Of a stretch of 12,541 nucleotides of DNA, positions 1 through 6,717 are shown in pieces. How positions within the stretch are numbered: position 1 is the first letter of the stretch; every line of letters starts with the position of its first letter. The position numbers were made by a program, and so were the translations under genes. Source of the stretch: Bacteroidales bacterium (GTDB taxonomy: Bacteria; Bacteroidota; Bacteroidia; Bacteroidales; WCHB1-69); assembly GCA_031257735.1 (NCBI GenBank), contig JAIROC010000060.1, positions 1-12,541 of the forward strand, in the 5' to 3' direction. Below the pieces are notes generated by a model. That model was not told the origin of the DNA and ran no database searches. It saw nothing but the letters and a program-made list of their open reading frames with translations.

Positions 1-1
1 G

Positions 2-109
2 GAAGTATGGGCTGAAACCGATACTTTTTACGCATGTACTACTACAGGTGCACATGCTCATTGTGGTGAAAATAGCACTTTAATTGTTTGTGGAGGTACA
101 CTTAATTAA
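2..109 (+). CDS. 3' end of a small Cys-rich peptide gene (partial)
   Basis: An open frame runs in from the left edge and stops at TAA 107-109, giving the last 35 residues of a protein. The tail has three cysteines at residues 12, 21 and 30 of the visible part (C-X8-C-X8-C), several Thr and Gly, and ends in CGGTLN. It is followed after 6 bases by the next gene, so it belongs to the same operon. The Cys/Thr/Gly-rich end resembles secreted or post-translationally processed small peptides of Bacteroidales (NVEALA-type peptides or RiPP cores), but the diagnostic N-terminus lies outside the window. That this is a peptide precursor is inference; that it is coding is supported by its composition, its spacing to the next gene, and the matching cysteine spacing in the peptide at 761-991. 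Confidence 0.6.
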   Translation, partial: EVWAETDTFYACTTTGAHAHCGENSTLIVCGGTLN

Positions 110-115
110 TGAAAT

Positions 116-736
116 ATGAAAATATTAATTAGTGCCATTTGTGTTTTATTCATACAAAGCAGTTGGGCACAGAATAGTTTACATTCTTTAATAGAAGAAT
201 GTAGCAAGACGGGTTATGTTAGAAAAATTTCAACTAACTATACTTATATTATAAGTATAGAAAACAACAAATTGTTATTGAATAAATTCATTAAATCTTT
301 TGAAAAAGAAAGAAAGAGTGCGTTATATACTGCGCAAAAAAGAGAGGAAAACGGAAAAATTATCTCTGAAATTCATCTTTTTAAAGAAGAGGGAAAATTC
401 ATTTCATATGCTTATGATATTACTGATGATAGAAATGCCAGAATCACATATTCACAAAAAAATGCCTATTACTTGATATGTCTGTTTGATAATATAAAGG
501 ACAGACTGAACAAGGAAGGATTGGATTCATTTGGCAATGAAACAGATATAATCAACAAGTTGAAAAAGGAAGAAATTAATTACTCGGATACGGTGCAAAA
601 AAAAAACATACCACTTTCCACTTCGCTTAAATCTGTGTTTTGGTTAATTCCGAAAAATGGATATGTAAGGGTTAACAGTGAAAAATTAACAGCCAAACAA
701 GCCATAGAAAAAGGACTGAATGTTGAAGAATATTAA
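116..736 (+). CDS. Secreted protein of unknown function in the peptide operon
   Basis: 206 aa. The N-terminus is a typical Sec signal peptide: MK, a hydrophobic stretch to about residue 14, then a likely cleavage after SSWA or AQ near residue 19. The mature part is Lys/Glu-rich and hydrophilic, with no membrane segment and no motif I recognise. The start at 116 follows an A-rich stretch; the ATG at 109 is in another frame and stops at once. It lies 6 bases after the Cys-rich peptide fragment and 24 bases before the precursor-like peptide, so it is probably cotranscribed with both. The signal peptide indicates a periplasmic, outer-membrane-associated or secreted location. I assign no function. 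An immunity, chaperone or accessory role for the peptide product is possible from context only. Confidence 0.75.
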   Translation: MKILISAICVLFIQSSWAQNSLHSLIEECSKTGYVRKISTNYTYIISIENNKLLLNKFIKSFEKERKSALYTAQKREENGKIISEIHLFKEEGKFISYAYDITDDRNARITYSQKNAYYLICLFDNIKDRLNKEGLDSFGNETDIINKLKKEEINYSDTVQKKNIPLSTSLKSVFWLIPKNGYVRVNSEKLTAKQAIEKGLNVEEY

Positions 737-760
737 TGAAAATTTAATACATATAAGATT

Positions 761-991
761 ATGAAAAAGAAAAAAGCAGGTGAAATTGTTTCTTTAAACG
801 AAAAGATACATTCCGAATTTGAAATTCAAAAATTAGAATTACGGTTGGAAACTGACCCTCTATTATTTATGGATTTGTTCCAAGCAGAATTGTTTAATAC
901 AAATGACGATACTTGTGCTGTTGTTGATGCTTTAATGACTTGCAGTGGAGAAACGGCTACATTAGGTTACTGTCCGAACTATATGTCGTAA
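761..991 (+). CDS. Precursor-like peptide with leader and Cys-rich C-terminus
   Basis: 76 aa. The N-terminal 50 residues are charged and predicted helical (Lys cluster, then SLNEKIHSEFEIQKLELRLE), lack a Sec signal, and look like a RiPP leader. The last 28 residues (from DDTC) change character: three Cys spaced C-X8-C-X9-C, many Thr/Ser, and a YCPNYMS end, like a core peptide. There is no classic GG cleavage site; a cut around FNTNDD is possible. The next gene, 17 bases downstream, encodes an M50 membrane protease with a PqqD/RRE-like N-terminus, which fits a leader-binding protease. The Cys and Thr/Ser could support thioether or disulfide crosslinks, but no modifying enzyme is visible here. 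A precursor role is inference from length, leader/core layout and neighbours. Confidence 0.65.
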   Translation: MKKKKAGEIVSLNEKIHSEFEIQKLELRLETDPLLFMDLFQAELFNTNDDTCAVVDALMTCSGETATLGYCPNYMS

Positions 992-1008
992 TAGAAAAAT
1001 TATATGAG

Positions 1009-2235
1009 ATGGCGGATTATGTAATTGATCTTATATCTGTTCAACAATTTGAGATCAGTACTTTAGATACCTCAAGTAGCGAAAAGAAATATCTTATACG
1101 TTATAAGGAAAGACATTTTGAAGTTGGAAAATCAGTTGTCCAGCTTATTGAAATATTAAAACATTCTTCTTCATTAGAAGAAGCAAAAGAGTTATTATGC
1201 TTGCAACGAAAAGAAAATATTTCTATTGAATTAATGAACTCAATAATTAATCAATGTATTATACCAATCATTGAATCGGAAAAAAAAACAAAACCGAAAC
1301 CTTTTATAGTTCGATTAGAAATAATACCTGCGAATATAGTTGCTATAGTTTCTAAAATTGGACGATTTCTTTTTGAACCATTGATTGTGAAAATATTGTT
1401 ATTTGCAACTATTATTTTACATTCTTTTTTTTACATTTCGATTAATGATACTTTTGTAATAGGAGAATTAGATATAATTACAATTTTGGGAATTATTGTT
1501 TTATATATTATTTCTTCTTGTTTTCATGAATTGGGGCATGCTTCTGCTTGTCAATACTATGGAATCGAACATGGAGGAGTAGGATTTGGATTGTATTTGA
1601 GTTTCCCTGTTTTTTATACTGATGTCTCTAATATATGGAAACTTCCCAAAAATAAAAGATTAAGTGTGAATTTTGCTGGAATTTATTTCCAATCAATTTT
1701 TTTAATCGGTCTTCTAACTATTTATTTCATTAATCCAAATCCAATAATTGGATATTTTATTCTTACTGTCAATTTCAATTTTCTAATTACACTAAATCCC
1801 TTTTTTAAGTTTGACGGTTATTGGATTGTATCGGATTTATTAGGTGTACCCAATTTACGCCAGAGAACTCAAGAAGTATTTGTCTATTTGTTTAAAAAAA
1901 TCATGAGAAAACAAATCATAAAAAAACCTTTTTTGTTTAATATGTCTAAAGGTAAAAAAATCTTTATGTTAATATATTCGGTTATCATGAACATATTTTT
2001 CGTATATGTTTTTTCGTATATTATACCTTTATTTATTTATAACTTTTTTATCACATTTCCGGAATTAGCAAAAAACTTGATAACCCAAATTGCTTTAGGA
2101 AATATGCCTTCTTTTAGTTTAATCAGACATACATTTACTCAATTCCTCTGTTTAGGATTTATGAGTTTTACTATTTATCGAGTTTTGAAACCCTTGATTA
2201 TTCAATTGATAGATAAAACAAGAAATGTTTTTTAA
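1009..2235 (+). CDS. M50 site-2-protease-like metalloprotease with PqqD/RRE-like N-terminus
   Basis: 408 aa from the ATG at 1009. I prefer this start over the upstream in-frame ATG at 940, which would overlap the peptide gene by 52 bases and add residues read from the peptide's coding DNA. Residues about 1-85 are soluble; the part around RHFEVGKSVVQLIEIL followed by a helical SLEEAKELL resembles PqqD-type RiPP recognition elements. Residues about 100-390 are multi-spanning. HELGH at 173-177 is the zinc-binding HExxH, set in a hydrophobic helix, and NPFFKFDG at 263-270 is the second M50 motif with the third zinc ligand Asp269. Such proteins (compare the YydH-type peptide zinc proteases) cleave within or at the membrane. 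The gene sits between the precursor-like peptide and a Wzy_C/TPR gene with 8-17 base gaps. Family call is firm; substrate is inferred. Confidence 0.85.
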   Translation: MADYVIDLISVQQFEISTLDTSSSEKKYLIRYKERHFEVGKSVVQLIEILKHSSSLEEAKELLCLQRKENISIELMNSIINQCIIPIIESEKKTKPKPFIVRLEIIPANIVAIVSKIGRFLFEPLIVKILLFATIILHSFFYISINDTFVIGELDIITILGIIVLYIISSCFHELGHASACQYYGIEHGGVGFGLYLSFPVFYTDVSNIWKLPKNKRLSVNFAGIYFQSIFLIGLLTIYFINPNPIIGYFILTVNFNFLITLNPFFKFDGYWIVSDLLGVPNLRQRTQEVFVYLFKKIMRKQIIKKPFLFNMSKGKKIFMLIYSVIMNIFFVYVFSYIIPLFIYNFFITFPELAKNLITQIALGNMPSFSLIRHTFTQFLCLGFMSFTIYRVLKPLIIQLIDKTRNVF

Positions 2236-2243
2236 CCTTAATT

Positions 2244-4460
2244 ATGGAAAGATCTGTTTCTCAATATATAGCTTACTATTGGACTATTGTACCAGTATTT
2301 TTGATAATGTTAATATTTATTTCCGGGAGAGGAGATATAAATAATATTTGTTTATTTGTACTTTCTGTAATGTTTATCGGACTATTTAATAATAAGTCTA
2401 TTTCTGTAAATTTATTAGATATTACAATACTATTAATATGGATATATGAAGTGTTTTTATTGTTTATTTCTATCAATTATATTGCAAGTTTTTTATACAT
2501 TAAATATTTTACAATCACCGTCATATATTATTTTATATTACGATTTTTCTTTACAAAAAAAAAAATAGTTATTTTATTACTCTGGGAAAGTTTCTTTTTT
2601 TGTATTCTCTCACTTATTGGATTTGTTTCTTTTTTGTTGTTTAAAGAGCGAATATATTTAGGTGGGTTTAATGATTTATATGATTTTAGATATATATTTT
2701 TCCCTTTGGGAAATTTGACAAATACGTGGGCAAATTTATTACTTGGATTTTTGGGTACAATTTGCTTAACTATTATTTACGCAAATAATAAACAGAAAAA
2801 AATTCTTTTCTTGGCTATAATCCCGATTGTTTTTGGACTTATTGTAACTTTTTCAAGAGGAACATATTTAACTATAATATTTTTATTATTTGTATTCGCC
2901 TTGTTATTAATTAGATCAAAGACAATAAATTGGTGGAAAAAAATAGGCATAGCAAGTTTGGTATTGATTGGATTTTTTTCTTTAAGTATTCCTCATCTAT
3001 CAGAAGTACAGCGTACTTTGCAAATAAATGCTTCTGTTTCTCAGCAGCGTAGTATAGAAGGACGTGTTAATGAAGGACATGTTGCTTATAATATATTCCA
3101 AAAACATCAAATTACAGGTGTAGGGAGTGGAAACTATTCTTTGGCAGCGAATGAATATCTTTATGAAAAAGATCCATCAACCTATACTAGTATCGTTTCT
3201 AATATAGCTTTTCAATTTTTGTCAGAAAAAGGGATAATAGGCATTTGTTTATGGATAGTTGTTTTCTGTGTAATAATATATTTACTATACTTTAATAAAA
3301 AAAGAGAAATTGTCATTATTTTTATTTTTATTATTGCCATCGGTATAAGAGAGTTAACATTCTCAGTCTTGTTAAACCATACAGGATTACAATTAATAGT
3401 TATCACTTGGATAGCTGTCTTGCAAGATTGTTTAATAAATAAAAAATATATTCTAAATATCACCAATTCAATTATTCGTAAAATAATTCGATGGTTACCA
3501 TTATTAATGTGGGTAAGTATATTTACATACGATCGTATTCTTTTATATAATAATAAATATAACGGGAAATGTATTCAAGCGATTAAATCAGATAATATAG
3601 ATCTTGCAGAAACTCTTATAAATCGTGCTCATGAATCTATTCCTTGCTTAATAAATAGAAGTTCAATATATTGTAAACAATACAGAAAAACAGAAAAAAA
3701 CTGTTATCTTAATTTAGCAGAAGAAACATTAAAAAAAGCTATTATAAAAAATCCTAAAGATTTTCAATTACAACATAATTTAGCCATTATATTAATTTTA
3801 CAAGAAAAATTTAATGACGCATATACTATTTTAAATCAATTAGTCAACCAATTTCCTAAAAATCCACTATATCATATAACTTTTTCAGGATTACTTTATA
3901 AAACTGAAAATGTCGAAGCATCTATTAAGCATATAATATTAGCAATTAAACTATCTCCTGCTATATTAGATACTCAATTGTTCCATGAAATAATGAGTAA
4001 ATTTAAAAATATAGATTCTACGGTTTATAATATTCTTAAAAATGATATAGTTACGTATCCTAAAATAGAAAAAAATCCTATATTATTAGCACAACAAGCA
4101 AAAATTTTATTATATTTGGGTGACACAATTACAGCTCAATCATATTTAAAAAAGGCTGTCAAACAAATGCCAAATTTATCGCGTCCATGGTGCTATTTAG
4201 GAGTAATAGCCTTTGATAAAGGTGATGAATTAAGCGGAAAGCGATATTTAACACATTCTATGGTTGCAGATCCAATGGATAATATTTCAAAATTTTATTG
4301 GAAAAAATATACGGAAAAAGTCGCAGAAACGAATATTCAAGAGTTGAATAACAATATATTCACCAAAATTTATTACATGAAATTTCAAAAATGGTATAAT
4401 ACTCAACCTGTTGAGTTTGATGATTTACTATTTATAATGATTGATAAAGTAACAAAATAA
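2244..4460 (+). CDS. O-antigen ligase/Wzy_C-like membrane protein with C-terminal TPR region
   Basis: 738 aa. Residues about 10-430 hold some ten or more hydrophobic segments. The Wzy_C/WaaL family signature is visible: FSRGTYL at 203-209, then a periplasmic-type loop with Arg274, GVGSGNY at 292-298 and a FLSEKGIIG element near 325-333 before the next membrane helix. Residues about 440-715 are helical with TPR-like periodicity, for example the AEETLKKAI, NP and LILQEKFNDA blocks. Known members join glycans to lipid or protein acceptors, or polymerise O-antigen; TPR-tailed versions act on protein acceptors in some bacteria. Here it lies 8 bases after the M50 protease and no glycosyltransferases are visible, which suggests a job tied to the peptide operon rather than LPS. 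That link is inference. The gene is very AT-rich. Confidence 0.8.
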   Translation: MERSVSQYIAYYWTIVPVFLIMLIFISGRGDINNICLFVLSVMFIGLFNNKSISVNLLDITILLIWIYEVFLLFISINYIASFLYIKYFTITVIYYFILRFFFTKKKIVILLLWESFFFCILSLIGFVSFLLFKERIYLGGFNDLYDFRYIFFPLGNLTNTWANLLLGFLGTICLTIIYANNKQKKILFLAIIPIVFGLIVTFSRGTYLTIIFLLFVFALLLIRSKTINWWKKIGIASLVLIGFFSLSIPHLSEVQRTLQINASVSQQRSIEGRVNEGHVAYNIFQKHQITGVGSGNYSLAANEYLYEKDPSTYTSIVSNIAFQFLSEKGIIGICLWIVVFCVIIYLLYFNKKREIVIIFIFIIAIGIRELTFSVLLNHTGLQLIVITWIAVLQDCLINKKYILNITNSIIRKIIRWLPLLMWVSIFTYDRILLYNNKYNGKCIQAIKSDNIDLAETLINRAHESIPCLINRSSIYCKQYRKTEKNCYLNLAEETLKKAIIKNPKDFQLQHNLAIILILQEKFNDAYTILNQLVNQFPKNPLYHITFSGLLYKTENVEASIKHIILAIKLSPAILDTQLFHEIMSKFKNIDSTVYNILKNDIVTYPKIEKNPILLAQQAKILLYLGDTITAQSYLKKAVKQMPNLSRPWCYLGVIAFDKGDELSGKRYLTHSMVADPMDNISKFYWKKYTEKVAETNIQELNNNIFTKIYYMKFQKWYNTQPVEFDDLLFIMIDKVTK

Positions 4461-4785
4461 TTAATAATTAATAATTTAACCCAACTTGCACGGTATAATT
4501 CGGGGTAAAAAAGTTTTGTTTGGAAATCAAGGATTTACAATATAGGGGAATTATTTATCATGATTAGCTAAAAAAATGAAAAATATATATGTAATTAATT
4601 ATGTTACAGTAAATACGGAAGGCTAAAATGAAGCAAAATCTGTTGGGAGTAAAAGACGGATTGCTATATCCGACATGAATAGATTTTCGGATAAAACGAA
4701 ACTAAAGTTTAAGAATTAAAATAAAAGAAACAACGCAATAGGACAACCATTTGCAAAAATGGTCTTTCCCGTGCCCCAATCCTTA
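4461..4785. other. Non-coding gap between convergent operons
   Basis: This 325-base stretch separates the plus-strand peptide operon from the minus-strand transglutaminase pair. It is AT-rich and contains only very short open frames (for example two 16-codon frames at 4576-4626 and 4628-4678) with no recognisable product. The only structure I can point to is the hairpin at 4746-4763. No tRNA, insertion sequence end or promoter was recognised. Confidence 0.6.
4746..4763 (-). terminator. Candidate hairpin after the transglutaminase operon
   Basis: ACCATTT-GCAA-AAATGGT forms a perfect 7-bp stem with a 4-base loop. On the minus strand it lies 22 bases beyond the stop codon of the downstream transglutaminase-like gene. 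A strong U tract does not directly follow on either strand, so calling it an intrinsic terminator is tentative. Confidence 0.3.
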
Positions 4786-6717
4786 TTAATTTATCTGGTG
4801 AAATCCATTATAAAGAAAGAATACCCTGTCTTCCTGTCTTTCTCCTTTCACTGCATTTCTTATACGTAATAATGCTCCGGACGGGACACCCAACTTTGGA
4901 TTGCTTACATTCAATTTACCTGATAGTTGCCAGAATGTTCCATTCCAGTATGATATTTCGAAATGGTCATTCCGTGGAAAATACTGTATTTCTCCAATTT
5001 GTTTCGGCTCGCCGAAATCAAGGCCAACCCATGCATTCTTGGCATCATAAAACGTTACCAGATCACCGTCAAAAACATTATCGATAATCATTCCTTTAGT
5101 GGAACTTGGTATTCCGATCGAAGTCCCGGAAAGTTTTTGCCCAGCTGTATCATATATCCCGATTTCGGCAACGTTACAATAACTATTCGGAGGAGGAAGG
5201 TAACGCATATAACGAAATTCCCGTCTATTTTGAATTTTCACTTTATTATAATTTAAACCATCGGGTTGTTTATTAATAGTATGAAGTATTACCGCATCCG
5301 AAAAATCACTCTTGTTGGTAGCCTCGAATATGCCATGTAACATACGTCCTGTCCAGACATCGATAGCTATTTTATTAACTACTTTAATCTCGGACAGTAA
5401 AAGCGTATCTGTCTTAGGTTTATCAGTCTCAAAAAAACGGGGTTTTCCGATAGTATCCAACCTGAACGGCTTACCGGCAGGAATTAACTCACCATTTTTA
5501 TAATATACCGGTAAATAAATTACTTTGTAACTTATACCGGAAAACAGAACTGCCTCCTCCAGCTTTTCCCGCCCTGTGATTATCCATTGTACATCTGAAT
5601 TTAACATTGCAAGATAAATATACTTTTTTGACACTCCTGCAGGAGGCGGAACACTTATGGTCGCTCTGATATCGCCGAATCCCTGATATTCCAGTGATAC
5701 ATCTTTAAAATAACTATTCCGAAACATCGCAGGAACTGTTGAAATATCTTCCTGTATGGAATCCTGTTTCTTTAATGTTTTTCTAAAAACTTTAGCCTGA
5801 ATAAATGTTGTCCCCTGATGAGGATTTCCGGGAATAGTTTCTGTTCCCATAAAAGAAATGTATTTACCCGAACTGTCACGAACAGCATTCCACGAATGAC
5901 CTGATTTTATATATGGATACAGCGGAGTATAATCTTGCGCAACAGGAATACCAAGAGCACGCATGGCAAACGTGGCTGAAGCCGATATGCCATCGCAGGT
6001 GCTTCTTGTCGTAGCTATTAGCATGGAATAACTCATGGGTATGAAATCTTTATCCATCCTGAATTTTGGCAATAACTTGTTGACTTTTTTACACGCTTCA
6101 ACAGCGGAAATATTCGACTGTTCCTTAAACGAACGATTTATATCTGTAAGACTTGCAAGCGCTTTAACTCGCCAATTCTCAAGAGGCTCAGTACTTATTC
6201 TGTATGGTAAAATATCCTCGCAGAACGCATCGAACGGAATATGTTTACCCCACGGCTGCTCTTCCCATACTTTGATTGCCAAATCAATATTATTAATCAG
6301 ATAGTCGCCGGTTATATATTTTACATCTTCACGGACAATTAATTCTCCAAGCCCGTATGTATCCATAACCATTTTCCTGTCCGACGAACTGGTCCATCTT
6401 AACAACACTGTAGAAACATTTTCCACAGGAGCATCGTAATATTCCGAACGCTTACCCTGCATATTTTCAATCAAAAATTCAGCAGCACGAAGTTTAAGAC
6501 TGTCGGCAGGATCACGACTGTAATGTGTTAAAACTTTTTCGAGTTCCTTACGATTACTGCCCGCTTGTTGCAAAACATTCATTATTTCAGGACTATACGA
6601 CGCCGAATGATTGAAGAACCAAATCAAACCGCCAGATACGGCAAGTAAAATAATAATCAATAAAATGAATTTGTTTAGATGTTTCTTACATGACATTTTT
6701 TTTACTTTAGCGTTCAT
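4786..6717 (-). CDS. Transglutaminase-like protein with discoidin-like C-terminus
   Basis: 643 aa. A signal anchor or signal peptide spans about residues 15-35. The middle carries a transglutaminase-like (papain-fold) core: Cys241 in the TRSTCDG segment, then His274 in GHSWN, the usual Cys-His order. The third residue (usually Asp near 290) is not obvious; Asp281 is one candidate. A beta-rich middle region follows, and about 540-600 (VFDGDLVTFYDAK, WVGLDFGEP) resembles an F5/8-type C/discoidin carbohydrate-binding fold. Members act as proteases, acyltransferases or amidases outside the cytoplasm; the substrate here is unknown. The ATG at 6717 overlaps the upstream paralogue by 11 bases. An alternative ATG at 6696, preceded by an A-rich run, would start 10 bases after the upstream stop and shorten the protein by 7 residues. 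Confidence 0.8.
   Translation of the reverse strand: MNAKVKKMSCKKHLNKFILLIIILLAVSGGLIWFFNHSASYSPEIMNVLQQAGSNRKELEKVLTHYSRDPADSLKLRAAEFLIENMQGKRSEYYDAPVENVSTVLLRWTSSSDRKMVMDTYGLGELIVREDVKYITGDYLINNIDLAIKVWEEQPWGKHIPFDAFCEDILPYRISTEPLENWRVKALASLTDINRSFKEQSNISAVEACKKVNKLLPKFRMDKDFIPMSYSMLIATTRSTCDGISASATFAMRALGIPVAQDYTPLYPYIKSGHSWNAVRDSSGKYISFMGTETIPGNPHQGTTFIQAKVFRKTLKKQDSIQEDISTVPAMFRNSYFKDVSLEYQGFGDIRATISVPPPAGVSKKYIYLAMLNSDVQWIITGREKLEEAVLFSGISYKVIYLPVYYKNGELIPAGKPFRLDTIGKPRFFETDKPKTDTLLLSEIKVVNKIAIDVWTGRMLHGIFEATNKSDFSDAVILHTINKQPDGLNYNKVKIQNRREFRYMRYLPPPNSYCNVAEIGIYDTAGQKLSGTSIGIPSSTKGMIIDNVFDGDLVTFYDAKNAWVGLDFGEPKQIGEIQYFPRNDHFEISYWNGTFWQLSGKLNVSNPKLGVPSGALLRIRNAVKGERQEDRVFFLYNGFHQIN

Noticed and set aside
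940..1008. Upstream start at 940 for the M50 protease
   Set aside because: It would overlap the peptide gene by 52 bases and add residues translated from that gene's DNA. The ATG at 1009 lies just after the peptide stop and begins where the protease-like sequence begins.
4576..4678. Two 16-codon open frames as small genes
   Set aside because: They are very short, with no recognisable motif or promoter, in AT-rich DNA where such frames arise by chance.
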